NCBI GenBank assembly: GCA_947501275.1
Contig: CANMVD010000001.1
Coordinates: forward strand, 1,364,001 to 1,428,000
Source: an uncultured Tateyamaria sp.
Lineage (GTDB): Bacteria > Pseudomonadota > Alphaproteobacteria > Rhodobacterales > Rhodobacteraceae
Direction of reading: 5' to 3'
DNA: 64,000 nt
The notes beneath the pieces were generated by a model. It was not told where the DNA came from. It saw only the letters and a list, made by a program, of their open reading frames with translations, and ran no database searches. The number at the start of each line of letters is the position of its first letter. Position 1 is the first letter of the stretch. This document shows, in pieces, positions 42,313 through 51,165 of the stretch. Made by a program: the position numbers and the translations under genes.

Positions 42313-43473
42313 TTAGGCCCCCAAGGGCCGCAGCAAATCGCGGCTGATGATGTGGCGCTGGATTTCAGACGTTCCGTCCCAGATGCGTTCAACGCGGGCA
42401 TCACGCCAGAACCGCTCGATCGGGAAGTCGTCCATCAGTCCCATGCCACCGTAAATCTGCAATGTCGTGTCCGTGACCCGCGCCAGTGCTTCGGAGGCAT
42501 ACAGCTTGGCGGATGCGATCTCGCGATTGGCGGGCAGGCCTTCGTCCAGACGCCACGCAGCTGCCAATGTCAGCCAATCTGCCGCGTCGATCTCGGTGAT
42601 CATGTCCGCAATCTGAAAGCTCACGCCCTGAAATTTCCCGATGGGCTGGCCGAACTGTTTACGCTCGGCAGCATAGGACAAGGCATAGTCAAAACAGCGC
42701 CGCGCCCGACCAACAGAAAAAGCTGCAACCGTGATGCGCGTCGCATAAAGCCACTCATTCATCACAGCAAAGCCACCATCAACGTCCCCCAGCACTTGAG
42801 CGTCAGGCAGTCGGCAGTCGTCGAAATCAAGGATGCAGTTTTTGTACCCTTTGTGACTGACCGAGCTGTAACCCTCGCGCACCTCGAACCCCGGTGTGCC
42901 GCGATCCACTAGAAATGTCGTGATCCGTTTTTTGGGGCCCTTCGGAGTGTCATCCACGCCGGTTGCGATAAAGACGATAAAGAAATCCGCGTGATCCGCG
43001 CCGGAAATGAAGTGTTTGGAGCCATTGATCACCCAATCTCCGCCATCCCGCACGGCCGAGCATTTCATGCCGCGCACATCCGATCCGGCATCGGGTTCTG
43101 TCATGGCCAGCGCATCCATCCGTTCGCCCCGCACGGCTGGCAGTAGATAACGTTCGCGTTGCTCTCCCTCGCAGGCCATCAGGATGTTCTGTGGGCGCCC
43201 AAAGAAGTGCGTGAGCGCCATTGATCCGCGCCCCAGTTCCCGTTCAACCAGCGTGAAATCCACATGGTTCAAGCCCGCGCCACCTACCTCTTCCGGAAAG
43301 TTGCAGGCGTAAAAGCCCATGTCGATGACCTTGCGTTTGATCTCCTGACCCAGTTCGTGGGGAACTTCGCCGCTGCGCTCGACATCCGCCTCGTGTGGGT
43401 AGATCTCGTTTTCGACAAAACTGCGCACCGTCGAGACGATCATCTCCTGTTCTTGCGTCAGTCCAAAATGCAT
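42313..43473 (-). CDS. Acyl-CoA dehydrogenase
   Basis: FAD-dependent acyl-CoA dehydrogenase, 386 aa. Motifs: ALAMTEPDAGSDVRGMKCSAVRDGGDWVINGSKHFISGADHADF near residues 125-168, YAAERKQFGQPIGKFQ near residues 275-292 and RDARVERIWDGTSEIQRHIISRDLLRP at the end. ATG 43471-43473 has AAGGA upstream and gives the usual N-terminus (MHFGLTQEQEMIVSTVRSFVEN). The catalytic-base position, normally Glu in GG-x-G-x3-E-x-P, reads Asp here (GGMGLMDDFP). First gene of the leftward operon, possibly acting on gamma-butyrobetainyl-CoA or another acyl-CoA. Confidence 0.9.
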   Translation of the reverse strand: MHFGLTQEQEMIVSTVRSFVENEIYPHEADVERSGEVPHELGQEIKRKVIDMGFYACNFPEEVGGAGLNHVDFTLVERELGRGSMALTHFFGRPQNILMACEGEQRERYLLPAVRGERMDALAMTEPDAGSDVRGMKCSAVRDGGDWVINGSKHFISGADHADFFIVFIATGVDDTPKGPKKRITTFLVDRGTPGFEVREGYSSVSHKGYKNCILDFDDCRLPDAQVLGDVDGGFAVMNEWLYATRITVAAFSVGRARRCFDYALSYAAERKQFGQPIGKFQGVSFQIADMITEIDAADWLTLAAAWRLDEGLPANREIASAKLYASEALARVTDTTLQIYGGMGLMDDFPIERFWRDARVERIWDGTSEIQRHIISRDLLRPLGA

Positions 43474-43538
43474 GGGCGTGTCCTTTTCTGTTGGGGCAAT
43501 CAAACAGGGACTTGCGCAAGTTTGGCGTGCGGAATTAG

Positions 43539-44474
43539 ATGTCAATTATGCAGAGTTCGCCGAAAATCAAACCCGAACAGATTGATGTTCTGCTGTTTGA
43601 GGCATTTTCCAATCATTGCCTCGCCAACACGATTGAACCGTTGCGCGCTGCCAATACGTTGTCTGGACAGACGCTGTACAACTGGCGGATCTGCACGTTG
43701 GACAGCGCGCCCGTTCGCAGTTCAAGCGGGTTGCACCTGACCCCGGACGGCTTACCACAAGGTGGCGACATGCTGGTTGTCATGCCGTCCTATGGCGTGC
43801 GAGCGTTGCCCACCCGCGCCACATCGCGCGCCCTTGGCGCGGCGGCGCGGAAATACGCGCGGCTGGCCGGATTTGATACGGGCAGTTGGCTGCTGGCTCA
43901 GGCGGGCCTGCTTGATGGGTATCGCGCGACGATCCATTGGGATGAACTGGCCAGCTTTTCCGAGACCTTCACCGAGGTCGACGCTGTGCAGGAGCGCTAC
44001 GTGGTCGACCGGGATCGGATTACCTGTTCGGGTGCCGCTGCGGCGTTTGATCTGGTGTTATCTATTGTCGGAGACGCGCACGGCCCCTTGTTGGCGATGG
44101 ATGTGGCGCAATTGTTCATGACACCTCAGGCCGGAATTGCGCGCTCGCCCCATCGTGGACATGGGCGTGTCGTGCAGCGCGCCTTGGCGATCATGCAGGA
44201 TACAGTCGAGGCCCCAATGAGCGTGCCTGCAATAGCACGCCGCGCCGGATGCACGCAAAAAACGCTTGAAACGCATATGAAGAATGCGCTCAAGGCGACG
44301 CCTCAGGCGGTCTATCGCCGTCTGCGTCTGAGCCGTGCGCGGCAATTGATCAGTGCGACCGATCTACCGGTGGCAGAAATCGCGGGGCGATGTGGCTATG
44401 AAAATGCCAGTGCGATGACACGGGCGTTTCGTGCCACCTACGGGCAGACACCGCGCGACATGCGCATGTCTTGA
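43539..44474 (+). CDS. GlxA/CdhR-type AraC-family transcriptional regulator
   Basis: Regulator of 311 aa. An N-terminal DJ-1-like domain (IDVLLFEAFSNHCLANTIEPLRAAN near residues 14-40) has Asp instead of Cys at the nucleophile elbow (AGFDTGSWLLAQAGLLDGYRATIHW, residues 107-135), so it is a sensor rather than an enzyme. The C-terminal AraC helix-turn-helix pair runs from about residue 225 to the end (SVPAIARRAGCTQKTLETHMKNALKATPQAVYRRLRLSRARQLI). Pseudomonas CdhR, which controls carnitine catabolism, has this architecture. It is divergent from the acyl-CoA operon, separated by 65 nt, and likely controls it. Confidence 0.88.
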   Translation: MSIMQSSPKIKPEQIDVLLFEAFSNHCLANTIEPLRAANTLSGQTLYNWRICTLDSAPVRSSSGLHLTPDGLPQGGDMLVVMPSYGVRALPTRATSRALGAAARKYARLAGFDTGSWLLAQAGLLDGYRATIHWDELASFSETFTEVDAVQERYVVDRDRITCSGAAAAFDLVLSIVGDAHGPLLAMDVAQLFMTPQAGIARSPHRGHGRVVQRALAIMQDTVEAPMSVPAIARRAGCTQKTLETHMKNALKATPQAVYRRLRLSRARQLISATDLPVAEIAGRCGYENASAMTRAFRATYGQTPRDMRMS

Positions 44475-44480
44475 ACCGCG

Positions 44481-46157
44481 TCAGGGCTGGCGTTGCGCGG
44501 CTTGTCCCGCCGCGCGGATCTGGGACAGCGTCGAACGCGGGGTCAATGCCTCGTCAGAGATCACAAGATCCAGCACCGCGCCGGTCTTGGAGGCCAAAGC
44601 GCGAGCGAAGGCTGCTGCAAAGTCTTCGGTCTGCTCAACCCTTTCACCATGAAAGCCATAAGCCTTTGCCAAGGCGGCGAAGTCCGGGCTTTTCATCGAT
44701 GTGCCGGACACGCGTGCCGGGTAATGGCGTTCCTGATGGGCGCGGATTGTGCCGTATATCCCGTTGTTCAGGATCAGAATGATCGGGCAGGCTTCGGCTT
44801 GGGCTGCCGTTGCCAGCTCTTGCCCGGTCATCTGGAAATCACCGTCCCCGGCAAAACAGATCACGGTGCGATCAGGATGTGCGACTTTGGCTGCAATGGC
44901 CGCGGGCACACCATATCCCATCGCGCCTGATTGCGGTGCCAACAGGCGCATCCGCGGCCCAAAGGCAAAGAACTTGTTGGGCCAGATGGCAAAGTTGCCC
45001 GCCCCATTTGTCAGGATCGCATCGTCCGGCAGGGTGTCACGCAGATGCGCCATCACCGCACTCATATCCACGGGCGAAGGTTGCGGTGGCGCTTCGATCC
45101 CGGCCTCGTAATCTGCACGGCCTTGGGCCCGCCAGTCCGCCCACGGGCCTGCCACCGGGCCATTTGCGGCCAGCGCTGCCGCGAATGCATTGGGGCCTGC
45201 GTGAATGCCTAGTTCAGGGCGGTAGATCTTGCCCAATTCCGCATCCGACCCATGCACGTGGATCAGGCGCTGTTGTGGGTCAGGGACATTGAGCAGCGTG
45301 TAGCCTTCGGTCGAGTTTTCGCCAAAACGGGCGTTCACGGCGAGGATAACATCGGCCTCGCGCATCATCCGTTTGACCCATGGAACCATCCCCACGCCAG
45401 CCTCTCCGCAAAAGGTGTGCAGGTGGTTGTCGTATTGATCCTGATAGCGGAATACGGCTGCAACGGGGATGTCGGAACCCTCGCAAAATGTCTGCAAGGC
45501 GTCCATGCCGTCGCCCGACCAGTTCGTTCCGCCATAAAGCACCATTGGCCGCTTGGCCGTCGCCAAAATATCGCGGGCCGTGTCTACAGCGGTCGGGTCC
45601 GGGAACGCTTCGCTGATGTGCGGGGGCGTGCTGACAGGAGGGACTTCCGTAATTGCGGTCAGCATGTCTTCGGGCAAAGCGATGACAACGGGGCCGGGTC
45701 GGCCTGTTACCGCTTCCTTCCATGCGCGCGACAGCAGTTCGGGAATGCGTTCGACGTCATCAATCTCGACGGCCCATTTGGCGATGGGACCAAATGCGGC
45801 GCGATAGTCGATTTCCTGAAAGGCCTCGCGCCCTTTCATATGGGTGGCGACCTGACCGACAAACAATAGCATTGGCGCGCTGTCCTGCAACGCCGTGTGC
45901 ACGCCGATGGATGCGTTTGTTGCACCGGGGCCGCGTGTGACCATGCATATGCCCGGCTGACCCGTCAGTTTGCCCCATGCCGCGGCCATAAAGGCCGCCC
46001 CGCCCTCCTGACGGCAGAGTACAAAGTCAAGCTGCCCGGCCGTATCGTGCAGCGCATCTAGCACCGCCAGATAGCTTTCTCCGGGCACGCCGAATGCCTT
46101 TCGAGCACCCATGCCGACAAGGCAATCCACCAGCAACTGTCCACCTGTGCGCGCCAT
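44481..46157 (-). CDS. Thiamine diphosphate-dependent enzyme (acetolactate synthase-like family)
   Basis: ThDP enzyme, 558 aa, with the three expected domains. The N-terminal Pyr domain has FGVPGESYLAVLDALHD near residue 20, the active-site glutamate in CRQEGGAAFMAAAWGKLTGQPGICMVTRGPGATN near residues 48-82, and a SAPMLLFVGQV stretch. The C-terminal PP domain has a ThDP-Mg motif GDGDFQMTGQELATAAQAEACPIILILNNGIYG near residues 438-470. ATG 46155-46157 has GGAGG at correct spacing; an ATG two codons earlier overlaps that site. Acetolactate synthase small subunit genes are absent, so it is probably a catabolic member. Substrate unknown. Confidence 0.88.
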   Translation of the reverse strand: MARTGGQLLVDCLVGMGARKAFGVPGESYLAVLDALHDTAGQLDFVLCRQEGGAAFMAAAWGKLTGQPGICMVTRGPGATNASIGVHTALQDSAPMLLFVGQVATHMKGREAFQEIDYRAAFGPIAKWAVEIDDVERIPELLSRAWKEAVTGRPGPVVIALPEDMLTAITEVPPVSTPPHISEAFPDPTAVDTARDILATAKRPMVLYGGTNWSGDGMDALQTFCEGSDIPVAAVFRYQDQYDNHLHTFCGEAGVGMVPWVKRMMREADVILAVNARFGENSTEGYTLLNVPDPQQRLIHVHGSDAELGKIYRPELGIHAGPNAFAAALAANGPVAGPWADWRAQGRADYEAGIEAPPQPSPVDMSAVMAHLRDTLPDDAILTNGAGNFAIWPNKFFAFGPRMRLLAPQSGAMGYGVPAAIAAKVAHPDRTVICFAGDGDFQMTGQELATAAQAEACPIILILNNGIYGTIRAHQERHYPARVSGTSMKSPDFAALAKAYGFHGERVEQTEDFAAAFARALASKTGAVLDLVISDEALTPRSTLSQIRAAGQAAQRQP

Positions 46158-46278
46158 GTCCATCCTCCGCCACTGTCAGTCGCAGTTGTGCCTGCCTTGG
46201 ACCAAGATGCAAGGGACGGCTTGCGCGATCATGTGCTGGGGACCATTTTGGGAAGGACCCGTGAGAAAAGGACGGAAC

Positions 46279-46824
46279 ATGCTGCTCGATACCCCTGTAT
46301 GCGACTTTGGCTGGCAAGCGCCCGAATTCACATTGCGTGACCCCGAGGGGCGCGCGCATCGGATGGCTGATTATCTGGGAGAAAAGGGCCTGCTCGTGGC
46401 CTTTATCTGCAATCACTGTCCTTACGTTCAGCGGATTGCGGACAGGCTGGCGGCTGATACATCCGAATTGATGGCAGATGGGATTGGCGTTCTTGCTGTG
46501 ATGTCAAATGATTACCGCTCTGTGGCGTCCGACAGCCCTTCGGAAATGATGCGTTTTGCACAGCGTCACGGGTTTCAGTTTCCCTATCTGGTGGACGAAG
46601 ATCAGGTCGTGGGGCAGGCATACGGAGCGGTCTGCACCCCCGATTTCTTCGGGCTCAACAGTTCTGGCGCGCTGCAATATCGCGGGCGTCTGGACGATGC
46701 TGCAATGGGCGATGCGACCGGGCGCAAGCGCGAGTTGGTGGATGCGATGCGCCTGATTGCGGCCACGGGTCATGGACCGACTGATCAAATCGCTTCGATG
46801 GGATGTTCGATCAAATGGCGCTAG
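46279..46824 (+). CDS. Thioredoxin-fold, PRX-like1-type protein
   Basis: Peroxiredoxin/thioredoxin-like protein, 181 aa. The sequence GEKGLLVAFICNHCPYVQRIADRLAADTSEL at residues 30-62 carries the C-N-H-C motif of the PRX_like1 group, and FQFPYLVDEDQVVGQAYGAVCTPDFFG near residues 96-122 matches the conserved C-terminal half. No signal peptide is seen, so it is probably cytoplasmic. ATG 46279 has AAGGA upstream. It may act in thiol or peroxide homeostasis; the substrate is unknown. Confidence 0.85.
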   Translation: MLLDTPVCDFGWQAPEFTLRDPEGRAHRMADYLGEKGLLVAFICNHCPYVQRIADRLAADTSELMADGIGVLAVMSNDYRSVASDSPSEMMRFAQRHGFQFPYLVDEDQVVGQAYGAVCTPDFFGLNSSGALQYRGRLDDAAMGDATGRKRELVDAMRLIAATGHGPTDQIASMGCSIKWR

Positions 46825-46846
46825 TGGGTTTTTAATAAACCTGCGT

Positions 46847-46879
46847 CACCTGACATCAAAGATTTCAAAACGTCAGGTG
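46847..46879. terminator. Possible weak hairpin between convergent genes
   Basis: CACCTGAC pairs perfectly with GTCAGGTG across a 17-nt loop, followed by TTTG. It lies between the thioredoxin-fold gene and the convergent PHP gene, where a terminator is expected, but the T-tract is poor. Confidence 0.3.
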
Positions 46880-46912
46880 TTTGACTGTCTTTCGCGTAAT
46901 TTCGGAAACGCC

Positions 46913-47842
46913 TTAGACGTCCCTGTCATAGATCGGGTTTGACCACGCACGTTTGCCCGCGGCGTCGATGATCGTGACACGCAACCAGGGTGATTTGGAA
47001 AAGCGGTCGAGTTTGATTGTGCCGCGGGTGAGGGATGGGCCGTGGATTGCAACGCTCGCCGTGCCGTGACCCTGCACAATCATGCTGACCACGGCAGTGG
47101 ATTCGATTTGGACTTCTGTGTCGGACCAGGTGATACCTTTGAATTCGGGACCGGTAGAGGCGTAAAAATGGCCGGCCTTGAGCGCGGTCAACAACGCGTC
47201 CGGGTCATTGGCTTCGGCCTTGACCATGACCCAGCCTCCAAAGTGATCGGCCGCTTCAAAATGGGCGTCGTCGGTTGCGCACAACGTCAGTTTCCGCCCT
47301 TCGCTCAGCAATTGATCGAGTGTGTAAAACCCATGTGGGCGGTCACATTCGACAGCACAGCCATGGTTGTAGATTTCGACCGCATGGGCCGCATCGATGC
47401 TGCGGGCATCTGCGGTTGTCAGGCCCGACCACTCGGGATGTGCGACGGCCACAAATGCGCCTGCGTCCCGCGCGCGACGCGCGATCTCGGGGCCGGTTTC
47501 CTGCGTGTCATTGGGGTGAAAGTCAGGCGTATGGGATGGCGCAAAGTCGGTGGGAAGACCCACGGCAAGGATGTGCCACAACTCACCGTTTTCCATCGCA
47601 CCAGAATGCAGTTCAGCCCCAAGGATCGTTGTAAAGCTGTCGTCGCGAAATGGCGTTGTGTCTGTGATGGGGTAGTTAAAGGGCCCAACGAAATGGTCCG
47701 TCAGAGAAATGAAGTCATACCCTTCGGCTTTGTAGCGTCGGCAGACCTCCTCGGGGGAAATAGCGCCATCAGAGCAATCAGAATGGGTGTGCAAGTTGCC
47801 GCGGTAAAACTGGCCGGGCAGGGCAAAGATATCTTGGGTCAT
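46913..47842 (-). CDS. PHP-domain metallohydrolase (CehA/McbA family)
   Basis: PHP-fold metal-dependent hydrolase, 309 aa. The first metal site is NLHTHSDCSDGAISPEEVCRRYKAEGYDFISLTDHF near residues 16-52, typical of PHP phosphoesterases and CehA/McbA proteins. GAFVAVAHPEWSGLTTADARSIDAAHAVEIYNHG near residues 130-163 and LCATDDAHFEA near residue 192 add further ligands. AGGA precedes the ATG. It stands alone between two convergent/tandem neighbours. Substrate unknown. Confidence 0.88.
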   Translation of the reverse strand: MTQDIFALPGQFYRGNLHTHSDCSDGAISPEEVCRRYKAEGYDFISLTDHFVGPFNYPITDTTPFRDDSFTTILGAELHSGAMENGELWHILAVGLPTDFAPSHTPDFHPNDTQETGPEIARRARDAGAFVAVAHPEWSGLTTADARSIDAAHAVEIYNHGCAVECDRPHGFYTLDQLLSEGRKLTLCATDDAHFEAADHFGGWVMVKAEANDPDALLTALKAGHFYASTGPEFKGITWSDTEVQIESTAVVSMIVQGHGTASVAIHGPSLTRGTIKLDRFSKSPWLRVTIIDAAGKRAWSNPIYDRDV

Positions 47843-47937
47843 TAGGTCGTCCTGAACTGATTGGTCTGCATCCTGTCATCTCGACAGGATATGACACGCT
47901 GTTGGCGATGCCCAAGTCGTAAACCGCCGCGCTGGAT

Positions 47938-48645
47938 TTACCAATCATCTTCGTCGTCATCCCACACCACTTGGCCATGGCGGCGGGCTTTGTTTTCCAT
48001 GTTCCACTCGTGATGGGCAATGGCATCCATGACGTCGTCGTAATATGTGAATTGCCCGTTTTCCAAGACACCACCCGCATCACACATATTGCGCACCATG
48101 CTTTTGGAGTGGGACACGACAATCGCAGAAGATGTCTTCATCCGGTCTGCAAACACCTTTTTGGATTTCATTTTGAAATCCGTATCTCCGACCGAGGTCA
48201 CTTCGTCCACGAGATAGGTGTCGAATTTGATACCCATGGACACGCCAAACGCCAAACGAGACCGCATGCCCGAAGAGTACGTGCGGATCGGGTGGTGAAA
48301 CTGCGGGCCAAGGTCGGCAAATTCTTCGACGAAAGCCATCAACTCGTCCGTATCCACGCCATAAGCCCGTGCGATGAATCGGGTGTTTTGCGCGCCTGAG
48401 AGTTCGTTGTGGAAACTGCCGCCGAACCCAACGGGCCATGACACGGTGCCTGTGATGGTGATGTTGCCATGATCGGGCTGCTGGGTGCCGGCGATCATGC
48501 GCAATAGCGTCGATTTTCCAGACCCGTTACGCCCAAGCAATGCAACGCTGACGCCATCGGGAAAGACAGCGGATACATCCATTGCACACACCGTACGGTG
48601 GCCGGATTCATAGTAGCTTTTCCAGATGTTCTCGAGGCGGATCAT
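47938..48645 (-). CDS. Polysaccharide-export ABC transporter ATPase (KpsT-like)
   Basis: ABC ATPase of the capsule/teichoic acid export family, 235 aa. Walker A GRNGSGKST at residues 38-46, signature TYSSGMRSRLAFGVSMGI near residue 139 and Walker B TYLVDEVTSVGD near residue 160. The W-x-N-opening IRLENIWKSYYESG is KpsT-like. The C-terminus ends in an acidic tail (DDDEDDW). It begins 9 nt after the KpsE-like gene and should pair with the permease at 51166-51969, though that gene is on the other strand about 2.5 kb away. Confidence 0.88.
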   Translation of the reverse strand: MIRLENIWKSYYESGHRTVCAMDVSAVFPDGVSVALLGRNGSGKSTLLRMIAGTQQPDHGNITITGTVSWPVGFGGSFHNELSGAQNTRFIARAYGVDTDELMAFVEEFADLGPQFHHPIRTYSSGMRSRLAFGVSMGIKFDTYLVDEVTSVGDTDFKMKSKKVFADRMKTSSAIVVSHSKSMVRNMCDAGGVLENGQFTYYDDVMDAIAHHEWNMENKARRHGQVVWDDDEDDW

Positions 48646-48654
48646 GCGCAGGAC

Positions 48655-50013
48655 CTATCGGCGGTCACGGATCGCATAAGCCAACAGAACTGCCGTGGCC
48701 CAGCCCAGAAGGATGAACAGGGTCGACAACCCCATGATGGTCTGCCGCCGTGGGTAGGTCGACCGCTCGGCGCGTGTCGGAGAAATATACGCCGCCAAGT
48801 AACGGCTTTGGCGTGAGGCTTCGGCCTGGGATTGGTCAAAACCGGACAGAGCCGACAAATAGGCCTGTTCGGCAAATTCGCGGTCCACCGTCAGTTCTTC
48901 GAAGTCGCCCAACAGCACCGAATATGCTTCGCCCGACAGCGCACCCACCTGCCCGAATTTGCGACGTTCATCGTCAATTCGGGCGCGAATGACTTCGATT
49001 TTGCGGTTGGCTTGCACAACGCGGGGGTCATCAGACGACGTAGTAACGGCCAAAAGGTCCAGTTCGATCAGGCTGTCTGCAAGTTGTTGCTGTAGGGTAT
49101 TGAGCAAACCGACTTGCCCCTGAATATCGATCTGCGGATCAACCAACTGGTGCGTGTTGCGAAAATCAGTGATGGCACGGCGGGCGTCCTTGAGGCGCTC
49201 AATTGCGACCTCGAGTTCGTCACGGGAATATCGTGTTGCGTCGGCGCGGGCGATGGCGCTGAGTTCATTGATCTTGGCCGAGCTTTCTTCGAAGATTGCG
49301 GTTGCGATGCGCTGCGCATCATCCGGGTCAAACGCCAACACGCGCAACTCAATCAGCCCGGCAGATCCATCATAGAAAATCTTGACCATCCGGCCCCAGA
49401 ACGACACGAGATCCTCGATGGTGCCATCCTCGGGGAACGTGAAAAACGGATCGTTTTCCGGTTTGGAATACAGCGCGCGCAAATCCATGCGCTCATCTAT
49501 GCGGGCGACAAGTTCCTGACTCTGGATGAATTCGTACAAGATATCGGGATCAGATGATGTGGTTCGGGAAATCTGGGTCAGACCGCCCAAAAGCTCCATG
49601 GCGGAAGACGCTTCTTCGGTGCGCACGGAAAAGCCCACGTGGCTGACATATTGGTCTGCAGCGCGTTCAGACAGATACCACCAAAGCACCGACAGCGGAA
49701 CCATCACAAAAATTAGATAGCTTATTAGAATGCCCCAATGGCGCCGTTTGGGTTTGGCAGGGCGAGCAGGGGGAAGAACCTTGATCTTGTCGATGAGGGC
49801 CTGCTTCCGGGCCTCTTCCTCTTCTTTCTTGCGCGCGTTCTCCAGTCGTTTGAGGTGCTGGGGATTGGGTTCTTTCTTCTTGCCCTTTTTGGCCTTCTTG
49901 CCCTGATCTGCTTCAGGATCGTCAACGGCCTCGTTCACGTGCTCGGACAAACGCAATGTATCATCCTCCCGCACGGGATCTGCATTTTTTGGTGGAGAGT
50001 TATCCGTAGCCAA
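48655..50013 (-). CDS. Polysaccharide co-polymerase/export inner-membrane protein (KpsE-like)
   Basis: PCP-3/KpsE-type inner-membrane and periplasmic protein, 452 aa. A charged cytoplasmic N-terminus rich in Lys/Glu (residues 25-75, KKAKKGKKKEPNPQHLK) is followed by a membrane helix (GILISYLIFVMVPLSVLWWYL near residues 93-113). A long coiled-coil periplasmic region with EEASSAMELLGGLTQI comes next, then a C-terminal membrane helix (IMGLSTLFILLGWATAVLLAYAI). The start is TTG at 50011-50013 with GAGAAGGT upstream. Proteins like this connect the ABC exporter to the outer-membrane channel of group 2-type capsules. Confidence 0.85.
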   Translation of the reverse strand: MATDNSPPKNADPVREDDTLRLSEHVNEAVDDPEADQGKKAKKGKKKEPNPQHLKRLENARKKEEEEARKQALIDKIKVLPPARPAKPKRRHWGILISYLIFVMVPLSVLWWYLSERAADQYVSHVGFSVRTEEASSAMELLGGLTQISRTTSSDPDILYEFIQSQELVARIDERMDLRALYSKPENDPFFTFPEDGTIEDLVSFWGRMVKIFYDGSAGLIELRVLAFDPDDAQRIATAIFEESSAKINELSAIARADATRYSRDELEVAIERLKDARRAITDFRNTHQLVDPQIDIQGQVGLLNTLQQQLADSLIELDLLAVTTSSDDPRVVQANRKIEVIRARIDDERRKFGQVGALSGEAYSVLLGDFEELTVDREFAEQAYLSALSGFDQSQAEASRQSRYLAAYISPTRAERSTYPRRQTIMGLSTLFILLGWATAVLLAYAIRDRR

Positions 50014-50293
50014 CGGGTGACCTTCTCAGCGACAACGTACTTTACCTTAGACCATGAGCAGTCAGAATAAAACCGACTTAACCGTGCGTTACGCCATCCG
50101 TGGGGAGTTTGTCATTTTCTTTTTCGGCCTTTGGTCGGTCATGGGCACCGTGATGAGGGTGCGTGTGGGGACGCAAGTGTTGCAGCGAAGTCCTGATCCC
50201 AGCGATTTTGCGTCACCGCATACCTGATGTTGAAATCGCGGTGGCTCGTACGGCGACGCTATGCTACGTCAGGTGCAAACAATTCAACCCACG

Positions 50294-51067
50294 ATGGGCG
50301 ACTGCGTGACAGACATAATCTTATGCGCCACACAAAGATGTGGTTCGACCATGATCGTCGAAGATATGCGCAATACTGGTGTTTTAGGCATGCCCGAAGA
50401 ATGGTTTTTGCCATGGACACCGGAAAAGACGGAAGTTGTGTGGCCGGATGCGTTTGCATCTGTGCGGCGCAGGGCGACCAGTGAGAACGGCGTCATGGCA
50501 GTCAAAGTCATGGCCAATCAACTGCACAACGTTGAGGGGTGTCTGGCCACGTTTGTGGACACGGAGATGCAAGGCGCTTTCGGTCGTTTCTACGAAAGCT
50601 TCAAGGACGCCATTTGGTTCAAGCTGAGCCGACAGGATATCGTAGCCCAGGCGATCAGCCGTGTCATGTCACGGCAGACCGGCATTAACCACGCCACAGC
50701 CAGTGAAAATGACGCGCATTTCGCTGGAAACCTGAAGGCGGGGTATGACAGTTCCTACAACGAGGCCACGGTTTACCGTTACGGTGCGATCCTGCGTGAG
50801 GTGTCCGCCATCGCGATCGAAAATCTGGTTTGGGACCGGTTTTTTGAAACTTTTGGCATCACGGCGCAGGAATTTGTCTACGAGGACGTGGCCAAAGACA
50901 CGGAGATGCTTCATCTGGATGCCATCGCGGCGGCTGCTGGCATAACCGAGCCGCTTGAAAAGTCCGAGCGCAAGCTGGTGAAAATGGCCAATCAGCGCAA
51001 TGTGAACTGGCGTAACCGCTTTTTGGACGACGCCGCCGCGCTTAACTTTACGACGCGCAAAACCTAA
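50294..51067 (+). CDS. Stf0-type sulfotransferase-like protein
   Basis: PAPS-dependent sulfotransferase family protein, 257 aa. The phosphosulfate-binding P-loop-like motif is IILCATQRCGSTMIVEDMRNTG near residues 7-28, with PEEWFLPW following, typical of Stf0 (mycobacterial trehalose sulfotransferase type) proteins. The rest includes KLSRQDIVAQAISRVMSRQTG near residue 103. No clear ribosome binding site distinguishes ATG 50261, ATG 50294 and a GTG at 50306; 50294 is a compromise. It could sulfate a surface glycan or lipid made by the flanking polysaccharide genes. Confidence 0.8.
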   Translation: MGDCVTDIILCATQRCGSTMIVEDMRNTGVLGMPEEWFLPWTPEKTEVVWPDAFASVRRRATSENGVMAVKVMANQLHNVEGCLATFVDTEMQGAFGRFYESFKDAIWFKLSRQDIVAQAISRVMSRQTGINHATASENDAHFAGNLKAGYDSSYNEATVYRYGAILREVSAIAIENLVWDRFFETFGITAQEFVYEDVAKDTEMLHLDAIAAAAGITEPLEKSERKLVKMANQRNVNWRNRFLDDAAALNFTTRKT

Positions 51068-51165
51068 ACCGTGTCTGCGTTGGTGCAGTTGACATCGATA
51101 CGCGCCTTGGGCTTGCTGCCACAGCAAGTAAGCCGCACACCAGCGTGCAAAGGGCGAGATGCGTA

